This document shows, piece by piece, positions 11,801-21,984 of a stretch of DNA of 56,698 nt; position 1 is the stretch's first letter, and every line of letters starts with the position of its first letter. The notes below the pieces were generated by a model, which made no database searches, was not told the DNA's origin, and worked only from the letters and a program-made list of their open reading frames with translations. The stretch is taken from the NCBI GenBank assembly GCA_032718475.1, contig JAUCBJ010008008.1:1-56698 (forward strand), written 5' to 3'. The position numbers and the translations under genes were made by a program. Source of the DNA: Nemertoderma westbladi. Its lineage: Eukaryota; Xenacoelomorpha; Nemertodermatida; Nemertodermatidae.

Positions 11801-14800
11801 TTTATATTGTGGGCTTAGTCCGATTTTAATAGAAATGACAGTATATATATATATATAGTAGGCATAAAGGTAACATCAATTAATTTCATGTTAATTGCAG
11901 GGATAACGAAGATTTCACTGTTTACATTGTTATACCCATGTTCCCTGAAGGCGATCCAGCTGGGAATGCAACACAAGAAATCCTCCAATGGCAATGCAGG
12001 ACAATGGGCATGATGTATAAACGATTGGCAGAATTTTTGAGGAATTTAGATAGACCACATAGGGAGCTAACCGAATATCTACGTTTCTTCTGTCTAGCAA
12101 ACAGGTATAAAATATATTTTCTTTCCATGCAAATATTTTAGTAGATGATTTATTTATTTTTAACGGTGAATATTGGCCCATTCTCATGTTAGATATTATA
12201 GATATTTACATTAATTTAATCACAATTAACAAGTAATGTATGAACAATATTAACCTACCATAATTTCACAAGCTAAATTCGAGCCAATAATGCTTCTGTT
12301 TTTTTTCTGGAAGGGTGTAGTGTTACGGCCAATAATGTGGCGGTGTGGGAAGGGGAGGTATTGCAATAATTGTGTGTGCCTGCTGCCCAGTGCCAATATA
12401 CCAATATTGGTGGATAGTTCTAAATTAGGAAAACACTAGTAAAACGGTAAAACACTAGGAAAACATAGCAAAAGTACTGTAAAACACCCGGAAAACAGTG
12501 AAAATATTGATCAGCAGGGAATTTAACACATGTACTTCTCTGAATTGACAATCCTAAATGTACTCCTCGCATAGCTCCCCTTAAGTAATCACCGTAAAAC
12601 ATAGGGAAAACACTATAAAAACACTATAAACCTTCCGGAAAACAGTGAAAAAATTTATGGCAGCATTAAATTTTACCTATTTTACCTGCAACCAAAGAAC
12701 TGTAACCAATCAGCACACGGTGCAGTATCAGGCCTGGCAACAAGCTTTCTGGGCAGTATTAGACCCTGTCAATTTATTTTTTTGCAGCATATAGGTAAAA
12801 TTTAATGCTGATAAATTTTTTCACTGTTTTCCGGAAGGTTTATAGTGTTTTTATAGTGTTTTCCCTATGTTTTACGGTGATTACTTAAGGGGTGCTATGC
12901 GAGGAGTACATTTAGGATTGTCAATTCAGAGAAGTACATGTGTTAAATTCCCTGCTGATCAATATTTTCACTGTTTTGCGGGTGTTTTACAGTACTTTTC
13001 CTATGTTTTCCTAGTGTTTTACTGTTTTACTAGTGTTTTCCTAATTTAGAATCATCCAATATTGGTGAAGGTGAAGCTGAAATTCAATATCTTGAGTCCA
13101 TAATCCAGGAATAGATATCATGTGGCTGGTGGAGTAAGAGGTACTAGTCACAGAGACGATGTGATTCTAGGTTCACATTGTTTTTGTGCTCGAGACAGAA
13201 GGTGGCAGAAGAATATCTGACAAATTGGACGAGAGCTGATATGCTGACCTGAAGGTTATCTTGTTTAACCAAGTATTTTTAGCAACTTACTATTTGATGG
13301 GTGCTGTGGACTGTCATAAGAAATAACCTGTGTAGAAGCTTTTTGAATACAGAACATATCTTACATATGTTCTGCTGGCGCAGGTGAGGCGTTAACCTGA
13401 GGGGTGGCTGGTATATCAATACAGTGTTCAGGTACCTCTTTCAGTATGGGTTATGGTAATGCATATCACTCTACTGTGGGGTTGAAAACAGTGCTGTACA
13501 ACACATTTGTTCTTTTTACAGTCAGAAAGTTGGTCTATTTACTGCAGCATTTATAAATGAATCAATGTTGGTAGCTGCCTCCTCTTAACTGTTGATTGGA
13601 AGTCCGGGATTCGGATTCGGGGGAATTTGGAAAGGCATGGGCTGCCTTGAATAAGCTTTCCAGGATTTGGAAGTCACAGAGAATTAATCGGAAACTTAAG
13701 GTCCGATCATGTCCTACTTAAATACGGCCTGCCAAATGGCTGCAAGGCCAAAAAATTAGTGGGTCGATTTTTCAACGTTGTCGTGGCAATATATATATAT
13801 ATTTGTATAAAGACAATCAAGTTGTTGTATATTATCTGAAATTTTATGGAGATTTCAAACATGCAACCGGTTTTTGTTACATCTTTCTTAGTTTTCGAAA
13901 TGATTTACGAAAACCAATGGGTACCCAAAAAGTGGGTTCACCATGAAAGTTTCAATAATCCAGAACCCAGAGAGGTAGCGTGCGGTGGAGAGTGCGGTGC
14001 GGGTCGCCTCGAAGGCAGCCTGGTGCTGGGGGAGCCACAACCAAGTGGAGTAGTTGGAGTTCAGGCTGCGGAGGGGCTCCACCAGTTGGGTGATTTCGGC
14101 GGGGGAGTTGCCGAGTTGCTGAGCCAGGCCGAGGAAGGATTGGAGTTCTTTCCGACATGTCGGGATGGGGAAGTGGCGAAGGTTGTTCGTGAGCGGATAT
14201 ATCTTTTTACAGAACACAGCAGAACACAGCAGAACACAATAGAATACAGGCGGAACATAGGCGAACACAGCTGTAATTAAAATCTACACCAAAGAATAAC
14301 ACACTTGGGAAAGTACCGGATTTAATCATACAACTGTAAGATGTCAATTACATAATTAAATTAAATGGCGGTTTTCCATATCCTCCAAAATAAATTACTT
14401 CTCAACATCCTGTAACCATGGAGAGTTGGTTAGTTCTACAGCAGTACAGTACCGGTAGCTGAGTAGGCCTACATCAGTACATTGGTAATATACTCTACAC
14501 TGTGCCCGGTAATTGCTGGTAAATGCCTACATCTGTCTGCCTGTACAATGTACAGTCTGTCAGTCTGTACATGTCTCTACAGCACTAGGCCTACTGCAGT
14601 ACTGGAACAGGATGACAGGCAGACTGCTGGACTAGTAACAGGTACAGGCCTAACCGAACAGCTGATCGGGCAACTCTGATCAGGTAATTTATTTTTGAGG
14701 ATATGGAAAACCGCCATTTAATTTAAATATGTAATTGACATCTTACAGTTGTATGATTAAGTCCGGTACTTTCCCAAGTGTGTTGTTTTTTGATGTAGAT

Positions 14801-17800
14801 TTTAATTACAGCTGTGTTTGCCTATGTTCTGCCTGTATTCTATTGTGTTCTGCTGTGTTCTACTGTGTTCTGCTGTGTTCTGTAAAAAGATATATCCGCT
14901 CACGAACGACCTTCGCCACTTCCCCATCCCGACATGTCGGAAAGAACTCCAATCCTTCCTTGGCCTGGCTCAGCAACTCGGCAACCTTCTCAGCCCATCC
15001 AGGACTGAGAAGAATTGCGCAGATGGCGGAATCCGAGAGACAACCTGGAACGGGGCTGGGGAGAAGTAGGCAGGTCGGATGGTGTGCCTGTTGAGTTGCC
15101 AGAGGTCCACCATGATGCGAACTGAGTTGGGGTCCTTCTTCCGGGTGACAACCATGGGACTGAGCCACGCGCTCGGGTCGTTCTCGTCGTCTGCGGGCTC
15201 AAGGATCCACATGGTGACTTGGTCACGGAGTTCCCGGTCGAAGGCTTCCTCCAAATTGGCGGGGATGGCGCGGTTCGCATATGAGAAAGTTGGAGAGGCG
15301 TCCTTGCAGAGTTTGATTGTTATTGGGCTGCCTCTCATTACCCGACAGATCCCCAACAGTGGACGAAGGAACCAGGCCGCGAGTTTATCCCATGTGGTGC
15401 TGGTGGTTGTAGCTGCTGGTGCAGTAGCCTGGGCTGGTGGTGGGGCGGTCGGGATGGCAACCGGTTCGGGCGGGGTCGGCTGTGCTGGCCGGGCCGCAAT
15501 GGTGGAGCACTGTAGGTGGTGCGGCATACCTCCTCTCAGGATCGGGCTCGACAGGATCCCGAGGAGGAAACACGCCTTGCGGGACAGCAGTGGTTGTTGG
15601 AGGCCGTCTAGCACCCAGACCTCGGTGGTGCATGCTGTGCGGAGCGCCAGGCACTGGAAGGTGGCCTTGAAGATCCCTTTGAATGACCAGCCAGTCCTAT
15701 TGCCATTAGCGAGTTTGGGGGCCTGCGGGGCAGGGACTGGTTGCCGTAGGTTGGCCAACCGCCCCCCGAAGGAGAGGAATGTACAGAGCGGGATTCCAGT
15801 TATGTTGGTTCCGGAGTCGGGGAGGAACTGGAGCTCGCGGATGCTGAAGGAGGTGTTGGCAGCAACCTGGAACCCGACTGTGATGGTCTCCAGCGGCTCC
15901 AGCTGCTCCATCGCTGACAAGAGTGGGGCATCAGTCAGTTCGGCGCCGGCGAGGAGGGACCAAACCTCGGCGAGGTTGGTCGAAGAGAAGTCGGAGTCTG
16001 GGTTGATGTGGTTAGGTGCCCATCCCTGCCCAGATGTCATGTTGGTGTTTGGTCGGCAGGGACACATCTGGTCGTAGTGTCCCATGTTGCCATAGTGATG
16101 GCAGGTCGCATCGAGACTGGGATACCGTTTACCGATGGGGTGGGGCGGATAACCGCACTGGGGGCAGCGGGTACTGGAAGTAGTGCCGCGGGGACGGCCC
16201 GAGCGCCCTCATTCGGGTTGCCGGGGGCGCAGTGCGTTGGCCCGAGCTGCAGCCAATGCGGGTGCGGTGTTCGCGAAGGAGGCGGCGTCTTTCCAGGCGG
16301 CCCACACGGCCTGCGCTAGTTGCAGTGCGTTGGTGAGGGAACTTCTGGCTGGGAGGCGGAGAAGGTGTTTGGTGACCTCCTGGTCGTGGAATCCAGCAAT
16401 GAACTGATCCAGGAGGTGATCTTTTGTATGGGCATCGGCAGTGGGAAGCGCTGCGAAACCGCATTTGGTGGCGATGTCGCGGAGGTGCACCAGGAATGTT
16501 TCGGGTGGTTCCTCTGGGAGGCAGTTTTGGCGGGCAAGTTCCTGGCGTAAGACTCGCTTGTTTGTCCCCCCGTAGATGTGAGTGCCGAGCTTCCTGAGTA
16601 CTGTATTGGGATCGGAGTTCTCGGCAGTTGTTAGACCAAGTCCCTTTACAACGGAATTCGTGCTCCACGAGAAGGCCGTTGTCAGGGCGGCGCGTCATTG
16701 CCGGTTGGTGGCGGTGAGGAGTCGCTCGGAGGCTTGTGGGTCTGGAGGGACGGAGGTGTCTGTCACACGGAGGTTGCCCAGGCCGGACGTGACGGGGAAG
16801 GCCTCCCACTCGTCCTTCTACAGGTCCCAGGTCGATCGCTCTGAGTTGATATCGAATGGTGGGGGTGCACTGCGGAGGATAAAAGTGAGAGGGTCGCTGT
16901 TGTCGGCGGGCACGGGCAGGTGCGTATCCATGTTCAGACAAGTACTGCATTAGGATCAGAAGATAGCAGTGGCACATAGAGGTTTTAGGCAGTCAGGTGT
17001 GGCAGTTTGGGCAGTGAGTGTCACGGTAGGTTCGAGAACCAAAGCTGAGCCATGACTAGCTGTATGATACCGGTCGTCCGTATATTAAGTATCCGTCAGT
17101 ATACTGGTATATCCATAATGCATACAAGATAAAACAAGACAAGGGGCGAGCCATCGAGGCAAGTCTACTACACAGTGTCAAGTGCAATGCACACATCTCC
17201 AACCATACACTATAAAACATTGGAGGTGTCTCATTGGTTCCCCCAAGCTTGACACTAGAACAAAATCGCCTCCGCTTTGCAGGACATTGCTTTCGCCGTG
17301 AGGACCAGCCAGTGCATAATCTTGTACTTTGGCAGCCTCATGGAGTGAATAAGCATGGTGGACAGCCCATGACTTTCTTGAGACGCATCTTAAAGGACAC
17401 TGGTCTTAAAGATGCGGATGATCTAGCAAATGTCATGGGTGATAGGGAGTTGTGGTGGTGCAATTTTGTTGACAAGCCGGCACAGCATTCTTAAAAATGC
17501 AGCTGCAATGCAGCATGCCGATCCTAGTAGTAGTAGTTGGAAAGGGCGCTCTTTGGGGTATTAACAGTAGTCATGGACAGGACAGAGTTAATTCATTCTT
17601 CCGACATAGGATGTGATAGATGTAGAACTTCCAACCTCTGGGGCCTGTTTCGGTGTAATTTCAGTTTCCCTTTTCATCCTGAAACCTTTTCCTCTCAGAT
17701 GAGTGTTCAACTATTAGCGAGTAGGAAGTCTTGTTCTCGTTTCAATTTCGGTAGACAAGGATTCCGTGCATCACCCACTACATAATATGTCATTATGTAG

Positions 17801-20800
17801 TACTAGTCCGGCAATCGCCAGGTCCTCCCCATAACTATAATGAACAGTCGTCTTCCGCTCCGCCTACGTATAGCTGTACTGGTGGCTCGAAATTACTGGA
17901 AATCGCCACAGCGTTAGCCACCATCCGGATGAAATGGACCCAACCTTTAATTTTAATGGGCGACTTCAATGCTCGCATCGATGGAACTGAATCGATACGA
18001 GGTGATACATTGGTTAGCGTTCTCCTTGGCGCCGAAATGCGCTTTGTGTAAATGACCCGGTTGTGCCGACGTAGTACTGTTGGAATGGGCAAAGCACAAT
18101 AGATTTAGTATTTATTGATAAAGTATTTAGTGATTCCATTAGATATTCTACAAACAACAAACACAAAACACCAACGAATATGTTTAACAGTCCCCTGGGG
18201 CAGCCAGACAATACGACAACTCCGGACCACAGCTGTAACGATATTAGACACAGATAAACTGGGAGAATCACTGGATCCAGCTAAATTCGAAACTGCTCTC
18301 AACCATGGAGCCGACTCAGTGTGCGCTTATATATCCACCACCATTACCAACTCCGCTGCCACACAGAAACCCAGAAAATCGAAACAGTGGTTTGATAAAG
18401 AATGTTATGCCGCACGGCAGAACCTACAGCTAATATTCCGAGAGATGCAGAAAAGCCAATCAATGGAATCCAGACTGCATTACAATGATAAGAAACGTGA
18501 ATACAAAAATTTGTTAAACAATAAGCGGAATCTATTTAAGACTCGTAAGGAACACGAGTTAATTGAAACCTGCGAGCGGGACAAATCAGTGTTCTGGAAC
18601 ATTCTAAAAGGTAGATCTCAAACAAAACCGGCAGCCAACCAAGTAACAGAGGAATCATGGGTGAATTATTTTACAAGTTTACTAACCGTGAAACAAGAGC
18701 CTAAACTTCCGGATATACCAGAAAATCCCGATAACATATTAGATGCCCCAATCGAAGAGGACGAAGTTGCAAATGCAGTAAAACATCAGAAGAACAGGAA
18801 AGCGGCCGGACCAGACGGCATCACTTATGAGTCCCTTAAGTGCGGTATGCCTCTCCTATTACCATATGTACTCGCTCTGTTCCAGTTGTGTTTCACAACG
18901 GCCAGCTGCCCTGTGATCTGGCTGTCCGCCTATCTTATACCTCTGTATAAAGGCAAAGGGGCAAAGTCCGATCCCAGCCACTACCGAGGTATTGCACTTC
19001 TGTCATGTTTATTTAAAACTTACACCGCCATTATTAGTGCAAGACTGTATAAATGGGCTAAGACTCATAATTTATTCCCTCCAGAACAGTATGGTTACCG
19101 CGAAGGGCGATCGACAATCATGGCAGAAAAGCAGCTATATAACCGCATTAACTCCGCATTTGCGCCATCTGGCGGGCATTTATACTGTGTATTTGTCGAC
19201 TTCAAAAAAGCATTCGACTCGGTGAATAGGGAGATCCTCTGCAAGAAACTCTCGGCTAAAGGTGACAGCAAGCGGTTCATCCAGGTTATCTGGGCGCTGA
19301 TTGCTGTGAACTTCGTGTGTCTGTGTATCGGTATGTTCATTCTAGAACCGCTGAGACAATCAGTAGGTGTGGTCCAAGGGGACAAACTCTCTCCGCTACT
19401 TTTCTGTCTATTTGTCGCCGACTTACCTGCTGCAATAGCTTGCTGGGTAGTTATGTATGCTGACGATCTCGTAATCACTGGAGATTCCATTGCAACTATA
19501 CAAGAAGGCCTAGATAGATTAGCTGATTACTGCACGCTGAATGAACTGACAGTAAATATAGGAAAAACCAAAGCTGTTAAGTTCTGTAATGGCGGCCGGC
19601 TATGCAACACTGACACACTAACCTATAATGGTAGCCCAATAGAATTCAAAACAAAGTTCGAATACCTCGGTGTGATTTTATCCACGAAAAACTGGGCCAG
19701 AAGGCACTACGCACACTTATACAACAAAGGTGTCGCCTGCAGCATGCATCTATAGCCATACTTACTGCAGTTTCCATGACAACAGCAAAACAACTATGGC
19801 AGTCCTTCGTCTTCCCTTCATTCTTCTACGGATGCTGCATCTTTACCTCCCAAACTAATGTAGCTCAACTAGATCACGTGACTCGAACCCGAGCCTTCTT
19901 TTGGAAACTGTGGTTTGGCGTCGGCAAGTTTGCATCATCGTCTGCCATTCTGCGCGTGGTAGATGACCCCACCAGCGCGCAAATCGACCCAGGTCAACTG
20001 ACGGGCTACCGACGCCGCACCGCCGGACAACTAATTTCCAATGGCTTCCACCACAAACTCTGCAATTCCTCCAATTGTTGGCGAGCTGCTGATTATTGCA
20101 TCTGCCGCTTCTGCGGTGCATTAGCCCACAATACTGACCACTATCAGCACTGCCAGCATGTTCCGCAGAACTGTTCCCCTCTAAGAAACGCGATGTTTTT
20201 AGATAGTCTGCCTGCTCCGATCCACACGCACACGACGCAAAATAAATATATACTCTTTTAATTATGTATGCATGTTTTGTAGATATATTGTTTATCCCGT
20301 TTTAAATTATTTTACTCCAAATGTTGGAATATAATACAATTACATTCATAATATGTCATTATTATTGGAATTTAATTTCATTTTAATTAAATTATTTTAA
20401 GTTTTTAATCGTCAAGCTTGAAGTAATAAATCTTTCAGGAGCAACTGGTCTTACAGACAAAAAAAACGGAAAATAAATTAGCAATTGAGAACAGTAGTTG
20501 GATGCGAGCCTGTTTATAAGCTAATTAGCTAATGCCATCGAGGTTGTTGGCAGTTTTAGTCGTAAGTTTCTTACATCTTGGTTCATAATAAAATAAATTG
20601 AACAATTAAATAATTAAATCAGTACAATTATTATTATAATTACATTGCTTTATTAAAAAATTAAAAACATTATTAAATTGTTATGTTTAAAAGGGAGGCG
20701 GATTTACCAAAGGAAATCTGTGAGGGTTCGACTGAGTTGGAGAAGAAACTGCAGAGGACCCGTCGGCACCCGATCTACGTTCACTCAAAGATGATGATAG

Positions 20801-21243
20801 TGGACGACGAAGTGGTTATCATTGGTTCCGCAAACATCAACCAGCGGTCGATGAGTGGCGCACGTGATACCGAGATCGCGATAGGGGCCTACCAGCCGGG
20901 ACACGTAGATGATGGAGCCACGGCACCTCGTGGAGTGGTCCACGGATTCCGAATGTCATTGTTCGCCGAACATTTAGGAACAGAGTTCGTGAACAACATA
21001 GATCGTTTCCTTGAGCCCAGCGGCATTGATTGCATCAAAACCATTAATGAGATGGCAGAACGCAACTGGGAGTTGTATATACAGGATGAACCCAACGACC
21101 TACCAGGACACCTAATTCCCTACCCGTTGCAAATAACCCAGAAGGGACGTTTGGAGTATATACAAGGAATGAAACACTTCCCGGATACTTTAGGAAACAT
21201 TAAAGGAACCGTTACGAATTTACCCGATGATCTTACGTCTTGA
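7975..21243 (+). CDS. Phospholipase D, plant-like C2-PLD type, five exons (5' incomplete)
   Basis: Five exons (7975-8848, 10460-10626, 10884-11129, 11901-12104, 20694-21243) join in phase to 679 codons plus stop, all with AG/GT boundaries. The product should hydrolyse membrane phospholipids to phosphatidic acid. It begins in the last strands of a C2 domain, then shows [17 protein letters not shown] and WSVY. HKD motif 1 is HHQKAIVCD (8618-8644), followed by [13 protein letters not shown] and [30 protein letters not shown] and the second motif HSKMMIVDD with [11 protein letters not shown] follow, and the end is [10 protein letters not shown] near the C-terminus. Order and wording follow plant PLD-alpha/beta; the PX-PH animal PLD1/2 type differs. 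Plant enzymes of this class are about 800 residues, so about 130 residues of C2 are missing, either upstream beyond the transposon-rich 5' flank or lost. Both catalytic HxKxxxxD motifs are intact and no frame is broken. Confidence 0.93.
9232..9610. repeat. Degenerate three-copy tandem repeat, about 150-bp period
   Basis: Phrases of the form AGNNCCCTCATAAACCCGTATAA…AAACAAG recur at about 9235, 9397 and 9529. The first two copies are followed by a related TTGGTRCTRGCACRAAATTTT phrase (in broad outline). The copies are diverged. Confidence 0.6.
9770..10320 (-). mobile_element. Degenerate LINE-B fragment with a small palindromic insertion
   Basis: Minus-strand similarity to the LINE-B copy at 35483-36427 covers the 3' half (TTGAGATAC-type phrase at 9898-9906, CATGACTTT at 9850, the GTGTCTCATTGG region at 10050-10062, and the CACACAGTGAACCCG to CCAGGATTTGG region at 10110-10285). 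The match is interrupted at about 9965-10043 by AT-rich hairpin sequence absent from other copies. Confidence 0.7.
10006..10043. repeat. Perfect short hairpin inside the LINE-B relic
   Basis: GCTTTGTTCAAG and its exact reverse complement CTTGAACAAAGC flank a loop of about nine bases; the pairing extends by a further A/T stretch. It sits next to a second hairpin (AATATTTTTTC/GAAAAAATATT, about 9970-9995). Confidence 0.75.
10460..10626 (+). CDS. PLD exon b
   Basis: The acceptor is GACAG/ATA. It codes for [20 protein letters not shown] through [12 protein letters not shown], the segment that follows the first catalytic motif in plant-type PLDs. It ends in phase 2 at TTCAG/GTTAG. Confidence 0.92.
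10884..11129 (+). CDS. PLD exon c
   Basis: The acceptor is CCCCAAG/G. The alternative AG 26 bases earlier (CGTTCAG) would give an immediate stop after completing the split Arg codon, so the 10884 start is preferred. It codes for SINSDSAYF…, [20 protein letters not shown] and [12 protein letters not shown]. It ends in phase 2 before GTAAGT. Confidence 0.9.
11130..11900 (+). other. PLD intron c/d with LINE-B relic
   Basis: It contains a degenerate minus-strand LINE-B fragment (about 11393-11750) and a TA microsatellite near 11840. No other feature is seen. Confidence 0.7.
11393..11750 (-). mobile_element. Degenerate LINE-B 3' fragment
   Basis: Read on the minus strand it matches the LINE-B tail: the GTGTCTCATTAGTCC-, CAAGCTTGATACTTGAATGG- and CACAATCTTGTGC-type phrases correspond to the 36100-36240 part of the better copy. 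No intact frame remains. Confidence 0.65.
11901..12104 (+). CDS. PLD exon d
   Basis: The acceptor is TTGCAG/G. It codes for [19 protein letters not shown], the [14 protein letters not shown] helix and [10 protein letters not shown]. This corresponds to the stretch between the IENQYF motif and the second HKD motif of plant-type PLDs. It ends in phase 2 at AACAG/GTATAA. Confidence 0.92.
12400..13066. repeat. 667-bp palindrome (foldback element)
   Basis: Arms 12400-12680 and 12791-13066 are near-perfect reverse complements around a spacer of about 110 bp. Read outward to inward they contain many GTTTT-centred words (ACTAGTGTTTTCCTA, CTATGTTTTAC, AGTGTTTTCC), giving a loosely 10-11-base rhythm. 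Each arm carries the same 60-codon open frame in opposite orientation (12602-12420 and 12867-13049), differing at a few residues; this follows from the symmetry and is not evidence of a gene. Confidence 0.92.
13625..13720 (+). mobile_element. Short LINE-B fragment
   Basis: The stretch around GGCATGGGCTGCCTTGAATA and GGAAACTTAAGGTCCGAT matches 35876-35950 of the better LINE-B copy with few changes. It is cut off on both sides. Confidence 0.75.
13955..14190 (-). pseudogene. Ty3/gypsy pol fragment (RT C-terminus to RNase H)
   Basis: The minus-strand translation contains [31 protein letters not shown] and [18 protein letters not shown]. This is the typical joint between the RT thumb/connection and RNase H in Ty3/gypsy polyproteins. 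It is GC-rich and ends abruptly, continuing into unrelated AT-rich sequence on the 3' side. The first part of it is duplicated in inverted orientation at 14880-14988. Confidence 0.85.
14108..14398 (+). repeat. Left arm of an inverted repeat carrying a gypsy fragment
   Basis: It is the reverse complement of 14683-14988 with few differences. The outer half is gypsy pol sequence (TTGCCGAGTTGCTGAGCCAG…), the middle is a run of GAACACAGCA-type words with 10-11 base spacing, and the inner part is AT-rich non-coding sequence ending ATGGCGGTTTTCCATATCCT. Confidence 0.88.
14683..14988 (-). repeat. Right arm of the inverted repeat
   Basis: It mirrors 14108-14398. Its outer end (GGCAACC at 14982-14988) abuts, in opposite coding direction, the RT start fragment of the neighbouring gypsy relic, so the pol gene was inverted or duplicated at this joint. 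A spacer of about 285 bp (14399-14682) between the arms holds no recognised feature. Confidence 0.88.
14970..16085 (-). pseudogene. Ty3/gypsy pol fragment: protease and start of reverse transcriptase
   Basis: A 371-codon open frame on the minus strand. Near its start it has a Pro-rich/Cys stretch after the Gag knuckles, then [16 protein letters not shown], which resembles the retroviral-type aspartic protease active site (DSG). It ends with the beginning of RT ([62 protein letters not shown]). The RT is cut off just after the first catalytic-region motif, with no palm YxDD. The frame is open but the gene is truncated by rearrangement, so it is inactive. The region is much richer in G+C than its surroundings. 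Confidence 0.87.
16086..16940 (-). pseudogene. Ty3/gypsy gag relic with broken frames
   Basis: The minus-strand pieces read as a gypsy Gag. The clearest is 16490-16209 ([58 protein letters not shown]). Stop codons interrupt the upstream part. Close to the junction with pol is a nucleocapsid knuckle [14 protein letters not shown] (16107-16066), where the second Cys of the CX2CX4HX4C pattern is Tyr. Overall a decayed gag. Confidence 0.83.
17188..17530 (+). mobile_element. LINE-B 3' fragment
   Basis: It begins at GTGTCAAGTGCAATGCACAC and includes the 17234-17494 frame ([20 protein letters not shown] … [20 protein letters not shown]). It is almost identical to the end of the copy at 35483-36427. 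It ends with the family tail AATGCAGCATGCCGATCCTA followed by GTAGTAGTAG. Confidence 0.9.
17880..20261 (+). mobile_element. LINE-A: non-LTR retrotransposon, 5' truncated, frameshifted
   Basis: The first part is the end of an APE-type endonuclease ([14 protein letters not shown] at about 17953-17995, then [15 protein letters not shown] in another frame to about 18130). A long RT frame (18115-19755) follows, with [60 protein letters not shown] and [13 protein letters not shown], and then IGKTKAV and FEYLGV. A single frameshift near 19745 separates the C-terminal part (19776-20261), which ends with a Cys/His cluster [17 protein letters not shown]. At least two frame breaks make it non-functional, but all RT core motifs can still be read. 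It lies in sense orientation inside the last PLD intron. Confidence 0.92.
18115..19755 (+). pseudogene. LINE-A reverse transcriptase frame
   Basis: 546 codons, mostly RT. The fingers/palm motifs and the catalytic YADD are intact (around 19457-19468). It is counted as a broken gene because the endonuclease upstream and the C-terminal zinc cluster downstream are in other frames. The first ~35 codons of the frame are read-through of the endonuclease tail in a wrong frame. Confidence 0.88.
20694..21243 (+). CDS. PLD terminal exon with HKD motif 2
   Basis: The acceptor is TTAAAAG/G. It codes for [10 protein letters not shown]…, then [20 protein letters not shown] (catalytic His at 20782), [33 protein letters not shown] and [11 protein letters not shown]. 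The stop is at 21241-21243. The C-terminal tail matches the length and order of plant-type PLDs. Confidence 0.94.
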
Positions 21244-21268
21244 TTTTTAATGTAGATGTTATTAGTGA

Positions 21269-21274
21269 AATAAA
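21269..21274 (+). promoter_or_regulatory. Polyadenylation signal of the PLD gene
   Basis: An AATAAA hexamer lies 25 bases after the stop codon, followed by A/T-rich sequence. Position and sequence suit a short 3' UTR. Confidence 0.6.
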
Positions 21275-21984
21275 GGTTTATTAAACACAATTATCACAGT
21301 TCGAAAGAAATGCGAAATGTTAACTATGCCAGTCCGCCACTATATGAGTTGAAGTAAAAGCGTAATTGATTTATGAATACAATTTCCATCAATCGTACGT
21401 AATAAGTAATACAATAGGCCTGGCTATGTAATTTAACACGACACCATATTCAATATTCAAATACATTATCTTCTAGAATAATAATATAGTCTCTAAATAC
21501 AAAAGCTCGCCACCTAAAAAATTTCCACAAATCTTAATGAGATTTCATGAAATTTGAATCATAGACAGTTTGACCTATTAATTAATTAGTGGGTTGTAGG
21601 AATTTATATTTGCGCTTGAAATCTTTAGTTACAAAGAAATGTATACTACACTGCTCGCAGTACTGTCTACGAACCGCCGAAAAGGTTAACTTTCTCAACA
21701 ATTCAAATAACTAAAGAGTACTAAAATATATTTCTTTTACAAATAGCTGAGGTATGAGTCTTTGAAATTAGTCAGATTTAGCATTTGCAGTAGCTAGAAG
21801 GTTATAAAATCGTCAAACATTATAAATAATTAATTTTAGAAAAATAATCTTCTGGGGTGTATGGCAGGTTAATGAGTTAAATAGCTTCGGGCTTATTTAA
21901 AATAATTTCTAACAAACTTTCGAAAGTTCATATCTCAGTTATTCCGCAACAAAATTAAAATATAATTAAAACATTGGAATCCCT
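21275..21984. other. AT-rich spacer between PLD and the DNA transposon
   Basis: No ORF or repeat recognised. Confidence 0.5.

Larger units (their letters stand above)
12105..20693 (+). other. Last PLD intron, about 8.6 kb, filled with mobile elements
   Basis: From left to right it holds a 667-bp palindrome, a short LINE-B piece, a rearranged gypsy relic with its own inverted repeat, another LINE-B tail, and a frameshifted LINE-A. The stretches 13067-13635, 17531-17860 and 20262-20693 show nothing recognisable. Confidence 0.85.

Noticed and set aside
12420-13049. Two nearly identical 60-codon ORFs on opposite strands
   Set aside because: They are the two arms of one palindrome, so the duplication of the frame is automatic. 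The translation has no domain.
13840-13930. A diverged copy of the TTAA transposon's 5' region
   Set aside because: The phrase AATTTTATGGAGATTTCAAA is shared with 22060-22080 and the following bases are loosely similar, but the match is too short and there are no poly-G end or TTAA flanks to call an element.
15079-16077. 332-codon plus-strand ORF
   Set aside because: It is the antisense shadow of the GC-rich gypsy pol frame on the other strand.
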